Below are positions 33,739-42,988 of a stretch of 64,000 bases of DNA, piece by piece. Location: the NCBI GenBank assembly GCA_900079685.1, contig LT599018.1, positions 2,703,924 to 2,767,923 on the forward strand. Reading direction: 5' to 3'. The translations under genes were made by a program, and so were the position numbers. The DNA is from an uncultured delta proteobacterium (GTDB taxonomy: Bacteria; Desulfobacterota; Desulfovibrionia; Desulfovibrionales; Desulfovibrionaceae). Below the pieces are notes generated by a model. The model had not been told where the DNA came from and did not search any database. It worked only from the letters and a program-made list of their open reading frames with translations. Numbering within the stretch: position 1 is the stretch's first letter; each line of letters starts with the position of its first letter.

Positions 33739-35016
33739 CTACATGGCTTCTTTCATCGCGGATTCAAGAATGCTCATGGCCTCTTCAAAGGTCTTGTCTT
33801 CAATCGTGATGGGATAGAGGTTGCGGATAACGTTGTAGTAGGTACCGCAAGTAAGGATGAGCAAGCCCTTGGACATGGCGATCTCCTGCACCTTCTTGGT
33901 GTATTCGGGAGCCGCTTCCTTGGTGCCGGGCTTCATGAGTTCCACGGCGACCATGGAACCGAGGCCGCGCACCTGGGCGATGTAGGGCACGTCTTTCTTC
34001 AGCGCTTCCATGCGGGCTTTGAACTTGTCGCCGAGCATGCAGGAACGCTTGAGAATGCCGCCTTCTTCCATGATGTCGAGCACGGCGTTGACCGCGGCAA
34101 GACCCACGGGGCTGCCGGCGTAGGTGCCGCCGAGGCCGCCCGCGTTGGGGGAATCCATGATGGAGGCTTTGCCCACGATGCCGGAAATCGGGTAGCCGTT
34201 ACCCATGGATTTCGCCATGGCGATGATGTCCGGTTCCACGTCATAGTATTCGGTGGCGAACAATTTGCCGGTGCGGCCGAAACCGCTCTGCACTTCGTCG
34301 TGCACGTACACGATGCCGTGCTGGTCGCAGATTTTGCGCAGGGCCTGCACGAATTCCTTGGGCGCGACGTTGAAGCCGCCTTCGCCCTGCACGATTTCAA
34401 GAATCAGGACGCCCACGCGGGTGGGTTCGATGGCGGTTTTGAACAGGGTGTTCAGCGCATCGAGGGAATCCTGGACGCTCACGCCGTGCAGTTCGTTGGG
34501 ATACGGCACGTGGTACACGTCGCTGGGGAAAGGACCGAAGCCGAGTTTGTAGGGCGCCACTTTGCCGGTAAGGGCCATGGTCATGTTGGTGCGGCCGTGG
34601 AAGCTGGCGGCAAAGGCCACGATGCCCGGGCGGCCGCCCGTGTGGAAGCGGGCGATTTTAATGGCGTTTTCAACAGCTTCCGCGCCGGTGGAGAAGAACG
34701 CCGTCTTCTTGGGCGAGGGGCCGGGGGCCAGCTTGTTGATGCGTTCAGCGGCGCGCACATAGTGTTCGTAAGGAATGATGGAGAAGCAGGTGTGGGTGAA
34801 ACGCTGCAACTGCGCTTCCACGGCGGCCTGGACGGTGGGGTTCAGGTGGCCGTTGTTCAGAACGCCGATGCCGCCGGCAAAGTCGATGTAGCGGTTGCCT
34901 TCCACATCCCATACTTCCGCGTTTTTCGCTTTGTCGGCGAAAAACTTGCACAAAACGCCGACGCCTTTCGGCACGGCAGCGTCTTTGCGCTTTTGCAGAT
35001 CGCTATTGGTAGCCAT
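33739..35016 (-). CDS. gabT: 4-aminobutyrate aminotransferase (class III)
   Basis: A 425 aa class III PLP aminotransferase. TGAEAVENAIKIAR (about 108), FHGRTNMTMALTGK, DEVQSGFGRTGK (about 236) and AKSMGNGYPIS with the PLP lysine (about 266) match GabT. It transfers the amino group of GABA (or 5-aminovalerate or beta-alanine) to 2-oxoglutarate, giving a semialdehyde. The ATG at 35016 follows GGAGG. It is a single gene; no gabD is adjacent, though the mmsA-like aldehyde dehydrogenase is in the same window. Confidence 0.92.
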   Translation of the reverse strand: MATNSDLQKRKDAAVPKGVGVLCKFFADKAKNAEVWDVEGNRYIDFAGGIGVLNNGHLNPTVQAAVEAQLQRFTHTCFSIIPYEHYVRAAERINKLAPGPSPKKTAFFSTGAEAVENAIKIARFHTGGRPGIVAFAASFHGRTNMTMALTGKVAPYKLGFGPFPSDVYHVPYPNELHGVSVQDSLDALNTLFKTAIEPTRVGVLILEIVQGEGGFNVAPKEFVQALRKICDQHGIVYVHDEVQSGFGRTGKLFATEYYDVEPDIIAMAKSMGNGYPISGIVGKASIMDSPNAGGLGGTYAGSPVGLAAVNAVLDIMEEGGILKRSCMLGDKFKARMEALKKDVPYIAQVRGLGSMVAVELMKPGTKEAAPEYTKKVQEIAMSKGLLILTCGTYYNVIRNLYPITIEDKTFEEAMSILESAMKEAM

Positions 35017-35594
35017 AACTATCCTCCACGTATGACGCCGCGGGATCTCCACGGCAGTGCAATAAGGTAAACCCTGGCAGCCGGACGGGGGTCCCCGCCT
35101 GAGGCGGTGTTCCGCAACGCTGCCGGGCGGACGGACTTTTCCGTTACAAATACATTGCCAGAACGGGCACCATGTCACAAACGATCATTATTAATACCAC
35201 GTATGAATAATGTTAATATCCCGCCGGGAGCATCTTTGCGGCGTAAGTCCATGAAAATCATTCTCCCGCAAATTTTTTTAAAAATTACCGCCAACAGGCG
35301 GGGCAAATTTTTTTCATACCGCCCTCGCGGGGCTTTTTTTGCCGCCCGACGCAAAGTATTAGTTATATTCATGCAAAGCATGAAAAAGCATTGTTTGATG
35401 GATGGCGGGAACTCGTGCATAGTCATATGGGGAAAACGTTTAAACGGATTTTTCCCTTCCCGCTTCCGGCGCGCCCGTTCGCGCCGAAGACTGAATACCG
35501 TTCATATATCCCGGCGGCTGTTTCCGGCGGGAGCGGCTTTACCAGCGAGCGGCCTTCTCGCCGCATGCATTCGCAGACACCCCCAGGAGGACCT
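35017..35594. other. divergent intergenic region of 0.58 kb
   Basis: This lies between gabT (minus) and the M20 hydrolase (plus). It has AT-rich tracts at about 35170-35390 that probably hold the promoters, and a terminator-like GCCC-TCGCG-GGGC followed by T7 near 35322-35342. That terminator may act as an attenuator in the leader of the M20 gene. No coding frame looks real. Confidence 0.45.
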
Positions 35595-36812
35595 ATGTTC
35601 ATCAACAAAGACAGGCTATGGGACACGCTCGAAACGCACGGCAAGATCGGCGGCACGCCGGATGGCGGGGTCTGCCGCGAGGCGCTTACCCCGGAGGATA
35701 AAACCGGCCGCGACCTGTTCGTGACGTGGTGCCGCGAGGCGGGCCTTGAGGTCGCCTGGGACGAGATGGGCACCATTTACGCCACCCGCCCGGGCAAGGA
35801 CAATTCCCTTTTGCCGCTCGCCTTCGGCAGCCACCTGGACACCCAGCCCACGGGCGGGAAGTATGACGGCATCCTCGGGGTCCTGGGCGGGCTGGAGGTC
35901 ATGCGCGCGCTGAACGACAACAAGGCCGTGACGGACCGCCCCCTGGTGCTCATCGACTGGACCAACGAGGAAGGCAGCCGGTTCGTGCCGTCCATGATGG
36001 CCAGCGGCATCTACACCGGACTCTTCAAATACGAAGACATGCTCAAAGCCACGGACGCCAACGGCAAGGTCCTGGGCGACGAGCTCGCGGCCTCCGGCTA
36101 CAAGGGCACGGAGAAGGTCGGGGCGCGCAAATTCGACGCGCTGCTGGAGCTGCACATTGAGCAGGGGCCGGTTCTGGAAGCCAAAAACGTCGAAATCGGC
36201 ATTGTGACCGGGTCCCAGGGCATGAACTGGAGCCATGTGACCATTAACGGCAAGTCGTCCCACGCGGGCACGACGCCCATGCCGTACCGGCTGGACGCCA
36301 TGGGCGCCATGGCCCGGCTGGTGCAGGCGGCCCACGATATCGCCAACAACACCCCGGACGGCTGCGGCACGGTCGGGTCCATCACGACCATTCCCTCGAC
36401 GTACAACACCATCCCGCACACGGTGCGGTTCACTCTGGACATGCGGCACCCGGACGAAGCCGCGCTCCAGGCCATGCTCAAAAGGTTCGAAGAAGCCATG
36501 GCGGCGGAGCGGGCCAAAGGGTTTACGGTCAAGCGCGAGGAGTTCGGGACGACGCCCTCCCAGGCCTTCGCGCCGCGCTGTGTCGCGGCCGTGCGCAAAG
36601 CCACGGAAGAGGCCGGGTTCAGCAAGGCCGATATCGTGAGCGGGGCGGGGCACGACTGCGTGTATGTGAACCGCGTCTGCGACGTGGGCATGATTTTCGT
36701 GCCCTGCAAGGACGGCCTCAGCCACAACCCGAAAGAAAGCATCACCAAGGACCAGGCCGCGGCCGGGGCCGAGGTGCTCTACCGGGCGGTGATGGAATTG
36801 GCGAAGGCTTAG
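35595..36812 (+). CDS. M20-family amidohydrolase (N-carbamoyl amino acid/allantoate/ureidopropionase type)
   Basis: A 405 aa binuclear zinc hydrolase. GSHLDTQPTGGKYDG supplies His80, Asp82 and Asp91. TNEEGSRF has Glu125/Glu126, LHIEQGP gives another ligand, SHAGTTPMPYRLDA is the dimerisation/substrate-binding segment, and GAGHDC closes the site. This set is specific to the HyuC/AllC/beta-ureidopropionase group, which splits N-carbamoyl or amide bonds and releases NH3, CO2 and an amino acid. CAGGAGG precedes the ATG. It lies beside the M24/TRAP 3 operon but is convergent to it; a shared role in nitrogen-compound use is inference. Confidence 0.88.
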   Translation: MFINKDRLWDTLETHGKIGGTPDGGVCREALTPEDKTGRDLFVTWCREAGLEVAWDEMGTIYATRPGKDNSLLPLAFGSHLDTQPTGGKYDGILGVLGGLEVMRALNDNKAVTDRPLVLIDWTNEEGSRFVPSMMASGIYTGLFKYEDMLKATDANGKVLGDELAASGYKGTEKVGARKFDALLELHIEQGPVLEAKNVEIGIVTGSQGMNWSHVTINGKSSHAGTTPMPYRLDAMGAMARLVQAAHDIANNTPDGCGTVGSITTIPSTYNTIPHTVRFTLDMRHPDEAALQAMLKRFEEAMAAERAKGFTVKREEFGTTPSQAFAPRCVAAVRKATEEAGFSKADIVSGAGHDCVYVNRVCDVGMIFVPCKDGLSHNPKESITKDQAAAGAEVLYRAVMELAKA

Positions 36813-36832
36813 CGAGAGAAGAAAGACTCCCG

Positions 36833-36870
36833 ACGGCCGGAGAGGGGTTGCCCTTTCCGGCCGTTTTTTC
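36833..36870 (+). terminator. intrinsic terminator of the M20 gene
   Basis: ACGGCCGG (36833-36840) pairs with CCGGCCGT (36857-36864), with additional pairing in the loop, followed by TTTTTT. Confidence 0.9.
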
Positions 36871-36877
36871 ACGCAAA

Positions 36878-36904
36878 AAGGCCCGCTGCAAACCAGCGGG
36901 CCTT
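36878..36904 (-). terminator. intrinsic terminator of TRAP operon 3 (minus strand)
   Basis: AAGGCCCGCTG (36878-36888) pairs with 36894-36904. On the minus strand it runs into CCTTTTTGC, just past the M24 stop at 36935. Confidence 0.85.
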
Positions 36905-36934
36905 CCGTACAAACCGAGGGGGGCGCAGTCCCTT

Positions 36935-38095
36935 TTACACGACGATAAGCTCATACGGCAACGACGTCAGCCTTCGCGCGCCCGTTTCCGTCGATATCCA
37001 GCAATCGCAGTATGTGATCTTCGCGCCGTCGGGCAACACGGCCGCCGGGTGCAGGTTGAACCGCATGTGGGGCACAATGACCGTGGGGTCATCCGCCGTG
37101 ATGCGCGGGAATTCCCAGACGTCCACACCCTGGCTGTGCCCGATGGCCCCTGCCGGGGCTCCGGCTGGCCGGGGCTTCATATAGCCGCGCTCGACCAGGA
37201 CCGCGTCGGATGCGGCCGCGGCCATGCCCACGGTGTTGCCGGGCTTGATCGCGGCGGCGGCGGCCCGTATGGCTTCGATGACCGCGTCAAAAGCCTTGCG
37301 GTATTCCGCCTTGGGCTCGCCGAAGGAGATCAGCTGCATGATTTCGCCCCAATGTCCGCCGGTGGCCGAATGCTCCAGGACGGCATAGTGGTAGTCGCCG
37401 CTCTGCCATACATGCTGTTTGCGCCGGGCCTCGGCCATGTAGGCGAGATGCGGGACCTTGCCGGACGAGGCCATCCAGTAGAGGTCTTCCCCGCCGTTTT
37501 TCAGGGTGTAGGCGGTGGATTCGATAATGGCGTCCATTTCGCGGCCGCCGGCCTTCACGAACTGCATGTAATAGCGCAGCACGTCGTCGTTCAGTGTGAC
37601 GGCGGCTTCGGTCAGGGCGATTTCCGAGGGGCTCTTGACCATTTTGAGGGCGTTCAGCGCGTCCGTGAAATCGCCAAGCGGCGCGCCGCCGAGGTGGCGG
37701 GCAAGGGACCGGAAGAAGTTTTCCGAAATGCCGGGCTGGCCCGCCGCCGCGATGGTTTTGGGCGCGAAGGATTTCACGAACTCGGCCACGCACTTGCCGG
37801 GGTCCGGGTTGTATTCGTTGCCCGGGATGATGCGGATCCCGTCCACGGCCCCGGAGTTGGCGGCATAATCCGCGCCGCTCGGGTCGTGGGCGAAAAAGGT
37901 CACCGGCCCGTCCAGCGGGATCACGAGATACTCCTCGAACACCGGCAGGTAATACCCGGCCAGGTAGCGCAGAATGCCCCTGAATTCCAGCTGCGAGGAC
38001 GCGCCGGTTATGAGGACGTCGATGCCTTCCGCCGCCATCGCTTTCCGGACGGCCTGCTGGCGGGCGCGGATCTCTTGCGTTTCATTCGCGATCAC
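36935..38095 (-). CDS. M24-fold protein with lost metal ligands, TRAP-linked
   Basis: A 386 aa member of the M24 pita-bread family with an N-terminal creatinase-like domain (VLITGASSQLEFRGILRYLAGYY quoted in part: GILRYLAGYY near 40-49) and a C-terminal domain with GHSQGVDVWEFPRI. The canonical metal Asp pair is not found (LEHSATGGHWGE in its place), and the two Glu positions are also replaced. At most one or two of five ligands remain, so a metallopeptidase activity is unlikely; a creatinase-like or unknown hydrolase is more plausible. It lies 34 nt downstream of dctM of TRAP system 3 on the same strand and is probably cotranscribed. Confidence 0.75.
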   Translation of the reverse strand: MIANETQEIRARQQAVRKAMAAEGIDVLITGASSQLEFRGILRYLAGYYLPVFEEYLVIPLDGPVTFFAHDPSGADYAANSGAVDGIRIIPGNEYNPDPGKCVAEFVKSFAPKTIAAAGQPGISENFFRSLARHLGGAPLGDFTDALNALKMVKSPSEIALTEAAVTLNDDVLRYYMQFVKAGGREMDAIIESTAYTLKNGGEDLYWMASSGKVPHLAYMAEARRKQHVWQSGDYHYAVLEHSATGGHWGEIMQLISFGEPKAEYRKAFDAVIEAIRAAAAAIKPGNTVGMAAAASDAVLVERGYMKPRPAGAPAGAIGHSQGVDVWEFPRITADDPTVIVPHMRFNLHPAAVLPDGAKITYCDCWISTETGARRLTSLPYELIVV

Positions 38096-38129
38096 GTTTC
38101 CGTCTCCACTGTTTCACGGCGCGCCGTGG

Positions 38130-39416
38130 TTAGATCTTCATCCCCAGCAAGGCCGGGAGGAACGTGATGATGATGGGAACATACGTGATAAGCAACAGGC
38201 AGAGCAGTCCCGCGATGATGAAGGGCCAGACCTTGGCGACCAGGTCCTTCATCGAGACGTTGGCGATGTTGCAGGCCACGAAAAGGTTGGAGCCGACGGG
38301 CGGCGTAACCTGGCCGATGGCGAAGTTGGCCGTGGCGATCACGCCGAAGGCGATCAGGGAATAGTCCATCTGCTTGACGATGGGCAGCAGGATCGGCAGG
38401 AGCAGGAAAAAGCCGGAAGCCGAATCCACGAAGCAGCCCGCGATGAGAAAGATGAGGGTGATGATGAACAGCATGGCCCACGGGTCCGTGGTCACGGAAA
38501 GCAGGGCCTTGGTCAGCTGGCCCGTGACGCCGGACGTGGTCAGAATCCAGGTGAACGCCCCGGCGCACCCCATGATGAAGGTGATGATGGCCGAGGAGAC
38601 AGCGGCGTCGATGCAGATTTTCCAGAGGGTTTTCCAGTCGATCTCCTTGTACACGAACACGCCGACGAACAGGCCGTAAACAACGGCCACGCCCGCGGCT
38701 TCCGTGGGCGTGAACACGCCGCCGTAGATGCCGCCCAGGATGATGACCGGCATCGCTATGGCCCAGAGCGCTTCCCGGAACGCCTTCATGCGCATGGACA
38801 GGGGCTGCTTTTCCTGGATGATGACGTTCTTGTCGTTGCGCAAGTAAAGAACGGCCGTTACGGCGAAGAACACGCCGAACAGGATGCCCGGGATGATCCC
38901 GGCGATGAACATGGTGCCGACAGAGACCTCCGCCAGCATGGCGAAGATGATGAACGGGATGCTGGGCGGGATAATCATGCCGATGCCGCCGGAGGAAGCC
39001 ACCAGGGCGGTGGCGAAATTTTTATTGTAGCCCTTGTCCGCCATGGCGGGAATGAGCACGCCGCCGATGGCCGCCACCGTGGCCGGGCCGGAGCCGGAAA
39101 TGGCCGCGAAGAAACAGGCCACGATAACCGTCACGACCGCAAGGCCGCCCCGCCGGTGCCCCACGCAGGCATTGGCGAAATTGATGAGGCGCTTGGAGAT
39201 GCCGGCGTAGTCCATGATGACCCCGGCCAGGATGAAGAAGGGGATGGCGAGCAGCGTGTACTTGCCGATGGCCGCGTAAAAGGCCGTGGGGAAGACGGAA
39301 ATTTTGAACCCCATGTGCAGCATGCCCGCGATGGCGGCCAGCCCCATGGAGGCCGCCACGGGAACCCGGCAGAAAAGAAGGCCGAAAAAGGTTCCGATAA
39401 GGATGATGCCGATCAT
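38130..39416 (-). CDS. dctM: TRAP transporter large permease (system 3)
   Basis: A 428 aa DctM protein: FFAAISGSGPATVAAIGGVLIP (about 97-118, quoted in part), GMIIPPSIPFIIFAM, TEAAGVAVVYGL and IGQVTPPVGSNLFV near the C terminus. Its start overlaps the dctQ stop by 4 nt. It carries the substrate supplied by the DctP encoded at 40222-41211. It is followed by an M24 gene, as in operon 1. Confidence 0.96.
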   Translation of the reverse strand: MIGIILIGTFFGLLFCRVPVAASMGLAAIAGMLHMGFKISVFPTAFYAAIGKYTLLAIPFFILAGVIMDYAGISKRLINFANACVGHRRGGLAVVTVIVACFFAAISGSGPATVAAIGGVLIPAMADKGYNKNFATALVASSGGIGMIIPPSIPFIIFAMLAEVSVGTMFIAGIIPGILFGVFFAVTAVLYLRNDKNVIIQEKQPLSMRMKAFREALWAIAMPVIILGGIYGGVFTPTEAAGVAVVYGLFVGVFVYKEIDWKTLWKICIDAAVSSAIITFIMGCAGAFTWILTTSGVTGQLTKALLSVTTDPWAMLFIITLIFLIAGCFVDSASGFFLLLPILLPIVKQMDYSLIAFGVIATANFAIGQVTPPVGSNLFVACNIANVSMKDLVAKVWPFIIAGLLCLLLITYVPIIITFLPALLGMKI

Positions 39417-39946
39417 GCCGAGCCCTCCCCGCGTTTCGCGGCGGCATCATGCGACTGCAATTTGATGAGCTCGCGCAAGGCCAGCATTTCAAGAAAGCCC
39501 GAGCGCAGAATGCTGACAAGGGTAACCGCCGCGCCGAGGGGGACGGCCGTGCCCATGATGGCGACCGGGATCTGCATGCCGGGGAGGATCTGGTTGAACC
39601 GGATCTGGTTCTGCACCATGCCGTAGCCGGTCTTGGCGAGGAGAAGCATCAGCAGGGCCGAAGCCACCGTGGCGAATACGATCACAACGTACTGGCCTTT
39701 CCCGTGAACCATGTCCGAAAAGATGGTCAGGCAGGTGTGCGAACCGCGGCGGTAGCCGTAGGAAATACCAAACATGCTGACCCACACGAAAACCAGGACG
39801 ATCAACTCCTCGGTGTAGGAAAACGGCGTCTGCGGCATGAGGTAGCGGCAGATGATGTTCAGGAAGTTGAACATCACCATGATGCCCATGCCGATGACCA
39901 TCACCGATTCCTCAAATACATTGAGCAGCTTCCACGCTTTACTCAT
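39413..39946 (-). CDS. dctQ: TRAP transporter small permease (system 3)
   Basis: A 177 aa protein with four helices and the DctQ core FSYTEELIVLVFVWVSMFG (about 40-58) and RRGSHTCLTIF. AAAGGAGAAAGGG precedes the ATG. It is separated from dctP by 275 bp that hold repeat copy 2, yet the same strand and order suggest one operon. Confidence 0.92.
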   Translation of the reverse strand: MSKAWKLLNVFEESVMVIGMGIMVMFNFLNIICRYLMPQTPFSYTEELIVLVFVWVSMFGISYGYRRGSHTCLTIFSDMVHGKGQYVVIVFATVASALLMLLLAKTGYGMVQNQIRFNQILPGMQIPVAIMGTAVPLGAAVTLVSILRSGFLEMLALRELIKLQSHDAAAKRGEGSA

Positions 39947-40020
39947 TCCCTTTCTCCTTTTGCCGGGAAGGCGGCAGAACGCCCCGTGGGACGCTGCCCG
40001 TCACGCGAACCGGAGTGACA

Positions 40021-40174
40021 TTAGAGCAGTTTACGCTTCAAATAGTCGCTTAGCGGTGCTGTCTTCATCCGTACGGCTCGCAGACTCGCCTACGGCTGAA
40101 ACCGCCTACGCCTATTTGGCGGCAAGGATTTGAGGACAAATCCTTGCGAGCATTTCACACTTGAAATGCTCTAG
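40021..40174 (-). repeat. palindromic MITE-like repeat, copy 2, inside TRAP operon 3
   Basis: A 154 bp element bounded by TTAGAGCA and TGCTCTAG, in opposite orientation to copy 1. It has the same order of parts: hairpin 1 (AGCATTT/AAATGCT, about 40150-40171), hairpin 2 (CAAGGATTT/AAATCCTTG, about 40123-40146) and the shared 54 bp core (40045-40098, 51 of 54 identical to copy 1). It sits between dctP and dctQ and is presumably transcribed with them, which would fold into a multi-hairpin RNA. Confidence 0.85.
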
Positions 40175-40186
40175 AGGCAAATGAAA

Positions 40187-40212
40187 GGGGGCGGCCCAAA
40201 ACAGCCGCCCCC
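40187..40212 (-). terminator. stem-loop just downstream of dctP (system 3)
   Basis: GGGGGCGGC (40187-40195) pairs with GCCGCCCCC (40204-40212) around CCAAAACA. It starts 10 nt past the dctP stop; weak T content follows (CTTTCATTT on the minus strand). It may partly terminate and raise DctP over DctQM. Confidence 0.55.
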
Positions 40213-40221
40213 CCCGGTGAC

Positions 40222-41211
40222 TTACTTGGCGGAATAACCGAATTCTTTGAACAGGGCGCCGAACTGCTTTTCGTTGTCGTCGTAAATTTTCGCAACGGCC
40301 TTTTTGAAGGCGGCAACTTCGTCGGGCGTCAGGGACTCGACAACTGCAACCTTGAACTCGGGCATGCGCTTGCGCAGCAGGGCTTCCTTCTCGCGGGTGA
40401 TTTTGATCTGGTAGGCCATGGCTTCATCCGCGGCGGCCTGGAAGATCTTCTGTTCATCCGCGCTCAGCGAACCCCAGAGTTCCTGGCTCACGACGAGGAA
40501 CAGCGGGTCGTAGGAATAGTTCCAGAAGGAGATGAACTTGGTCACTTCCAGGGTGTTCTGGGTGACCAGAAGGTCCAGGGTGTTTTCGCAGGCGTCAATG
40601 GTGCCCTGCTGGAGCGAGGTGTACACTTCGGACTGGTTCATGGTCAGGGGGTCGGCGCCGATGTACTTCAGCAGGGTCACGTGCACGCTGCTGCCGGGCA
40701 CGCGCATTTTCAGGCCCTTCATGTCTTCGGGCTTCCTGATGGGGTTGCGGTTGTTCACAACCTGGCGGTAGCCGTTTTCGCCGATGGCAAGGGCCACGAC
40801 GCCGGCCTTGTTGAGGGACTGCTTCAGCGCGGCGCCGCCGGGGCCCTGCATGTATTTGTCAACGTCCGCGTAAGTGGGGAGCAGCCAGGGGAAACAGGGC
40901 ACAATGGCTTCCTTGGCGATGGCGGACCACACCAGCGCGTCGTGCAGGTGGATGTCGGTAACCCCGGTCTGCACCAGTTCGATACCGGCAACCTGGTTGC
41001 CGCCGGAGAGCTCGTCGCTGGGATAGATGGCGATCTCGAACTTGCCGTTGGTTTTTTCCTTGATGATCTCGGCGAATTTCTCCGCGCCGCCGTGCCAGGT
41101 GCTGGTCCGGGGGGAAGCGTGGCTGAATTTGAGCTTGGTGGCTGCAAAGGCGGTGGCGGCAAAGGTTAGCGTAAGCAGGGCGGCAAGGGCGCAGAGCAGA
41201 ATCCTTTTCAT
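40222..41211 (-). CDS. dctP: TRAP transporter substrate-binding protein (system 3)
   Basis: A 329 aa protein with a Sec signal peptide (MKRILLCALAALLTLTFAA, cleaved near AFA/ATK). The DctP fold shows RTSTWHGGAEKFAEIIKEKT, DMKGLKMRVPGSSVHV (ligand Arg, about 165) and the SEVYTSLQQGTIDACENTL segment. It is first gene of TRAP operon 3. The linked M24 protein and neighbouring M20 amidohydrolase suggest an amide or carbamoyl compound as substrate, but this is inference. Confidence 0.95.
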   Translation of the reverse strand: MKRILLCALAALLTLTFAATAFAATKLKFSHASPRTSTWHGGAEKFAEIIKEKTNGKFEIAIYPSDELSGGNQVAGIELVQTGVTDIHLHDALVWSAIAKEAIVPCFPWLLPTYADVDKYMQGPGGAALKQSLNKAGVVALAIGENGYRQVVNNRNPIRKPEDMKGLKMRVPGSSVHVTLLKYIGADPLTMNQSEVYTSLQQGTIDACENTLDLLVTQNTLEVTKFISFWNYSYDPLFLVVSQELWGSLSADEQKIFQAAADEAMAYQIKITREKEALLRKRMPEFKVAVVESLTPDEVAAFKKAVAKIYDDNEKQFGALFKEFGYSAK

Positions 41212-41503
41212 TCAAAACTCTCCTAACATAAAGGGTGGTTGCGTAAACAGGGCCGATTCCCGGTAGCTGTCCCGCATCGCCGTCTTCCCGCAAGCGCTCG
41301 CGGCGGCAATGGTGTAACGCTGGCAGACAGTATCGTAATCATTTCTTATTATACAGGGATTATTGAATCTCTCCATGCTGTATTTGTATACATATTTAAT
41401 ATAAAGGGACTCATTGTTGTTGGCAAGCGTTTTGTTATGCCGGGTAACACTTTTCCGGCTTTCGAACACCGTTTGCGGCGCGGGTTTTCCCTCGGCGCGA
41501 AAA
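41212..41503. other. promoter region of TRAP operon 3
   Basis: An AT-rich segment at about 41330-41420 upstream of dctP contains plausible but unremarkable promoter hexamers. No operator dyad or RNA element is recognised. Confidence 0.4.
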
Positions 41504-41535
41504 CAGCGGCCTTGCCCGCGTGGACAAGGCCGCTG
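41504..41535 (-). terminator. intrinsic terminator of the class I aminotransferase
   Basis: CAGCGGCCTTG (41504-41514) pairs with 41525-41535; on the minus strand GTTTTC follows. It lies 25 nt past the stop codon. Confidence 0.75.
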
Positions 41536-41559
41536 CCGTAAACATTGCTTGGCGCGGTA

Positions 41560-42759
41560 TCAGCGCGCGGGAATCGCGGCCTTTTGCGCTTCCTTTTCCA
41601 TCCGGGCCAGCCGGGAGAGCGCGTCGTCCAGCGTTTGCTCCGAGCGGGCGAAGTGCAGGCGGACCAAGTGGTTGACCGGCTCGCGGAAAAAGCTGGAACC
41701 CGGAACCGGGGCCACCCCGACGGTTTTTATCATCCATTCGGAGAACTGGTTGTCGCTCCAGCCGTGGAACTGCTCCATTGCCAGGAACCGGCTGATGTCG
41801 ACCATCACGAAATAGGTGCCCTGCGGCACGGTGTGCGTGAGGCCGAGGTCGTCCAGGCCGCGGATGAGTTTTTCCCGCTTGCGGGTGTAGAGCGCCTGCA
41901 AGTCCTCGTAATAGGATTTCGGCAGCTCCAGCCCGACGATAGCGGCTTCCTGCAAGGGGTGCGGCGCGCCGACGGTCAGAAAATCGTGCACTTTTTTGGC
42001 GCACTCGATAACCTCGGCCGGGCCGATCAGGTAGCCGATCCGCCAGCCGGTGATGGAGTAGGTCTTGGAGAGCGAGGAACAGCACAACACGTGGTTCTTG
42101 AGGCCGGGCAGAGCGGCGGCGTGCACGTGCTTGTACGGTTCGAACACGATGTGCTCGTAAACCTCGTCCGTGATGATGAAGGCATCGTGCTTGACGGCCA
42201 GCTCGCCGATAAAGCGCAGTTCCGCTTCGGTGAAGACCTTGCCGCACGGGTTCGAGGGGTTGCAGACGATAATGGCCTTGACGCCCTGCTTGAACGCGTT
42301 TTCCAGCACGGCGGGGTCATAGTTGAAGTCCGGCGGGTCAAGGGGCACGAAGATGGGTTCCGCGCCGGAAAGGATGGTGTCCGCGCCGTAGTTCTCGTAA
42401 AAGGGCGAGAACACGATGACCTTGTCGCCGGGGTTGCAGACGGCCATCATGGCGCTCATCATGGCTTCGGTGCCGCCACAGGTGACCACGACTTCCGTTT
42501 CCGGATCAACACTGTACCCGGCGAACATTTCATGCTTTTTTGCCAGAGCCTGCCGGAACTTCGGCGCGCCGTAGGTCATGGAATACTGGTGGGGACCGGC
42601 GTAGGCTATCTTGGCGAGAGCGTCCATCATCGCTTTGGGCGGATCAAAATCCGGGAAACCCTGCGAAAGGTTGATGGCGCCATGGACGTTGGCGATACGG
42701 GTCATTCTCCGGATGACGGAGTCGGTAAACGTGTGGACTCTGTTACTCAGCTGGGGCAT
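41560..42759 (-). CDS. class I/II PLP-dependent aminotransferase
   Basis: A 399 aa fold-type I aminotransferase. INLSQGFPDFDPP (about 29-41), NPSNPCGKVF (about 170), DEVYEHIVFE (about 198) and SLSKTYSITGWRIGY with the PLP lysine (about 234) match the aspartate/kynurenine/aromatic aminotransferase group. It transfers an amino group between an amino acid and a 2-oxo acid; substrate specificity cannot be told. AGGAGAGG precedes the ATG. It lies 229 nt behind a class III aminotransferase with a terminator in between. Confidence 0.9.
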   Translation of the reverse strand: MPQLSNRVHTFTDSVIRRMTRIANVHGAINLSQGFPDFDPPKAMMDALAKIAYAGPHQYSMTYGAPKFRQALAKKHEMFAGYSVDPETEVVVTCGGTEAMMSAMMAVCNPGDKVIVFSPFYENYGADTILSGAEPIFVPLDPPDFNYDPAVLENAFKQGVKAIIVCNPSNPCGKVFTEAELRFIGELAVKHDAFIITDEVYEHIVFEPYKHVHAAALPGLKNHVLCCSSLSKTYSITGWRIGYLIGPAEVIECAKKVHDFLTVGAPHPLQEAAIVGLELPKSYYEDLQALYTRKREKLIRGLDDLGLTHTVPQGTYFVMVDISRFLAMEQFHGWSDNQFSEWMIKTVGVAPVPGSSFFREPVNHLVRLHFARSEQTLDDALSRLARMEKEAQKAAIPAR

Positions 42760-42922
42760 TCACACCTCTCCTTTTGCGATCGCGTCCAATACCACATTGC
42801 AACATTCATGTCACATGAATAATTGTGTTTTTTCGCAAAACTTACTGAAATAATTTGGCAATTATTTTTTGCTCGTTCCGTGTGGCGCATGCGCCCGTTT
42901 TCACGGGAGATATAACGGCAAA

Positions 42923-42960
42923 CGCGCGGCGGGAACGAGAGGGGACGTTCCTGCCGCGCG
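42923..42960 (-). terminator. terminator of the class III aminotransferase
   Basis: CGCGCGGCGGGAACG (42923-42937) and 42946-42960 pair over 15 positions with one G-T. On the minus strand CGTTTGCC follows. Confidence 0.65.
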
Positions 42961-42988
42961 CATGCCGTTTACTGACGGAGGGGAGGGG

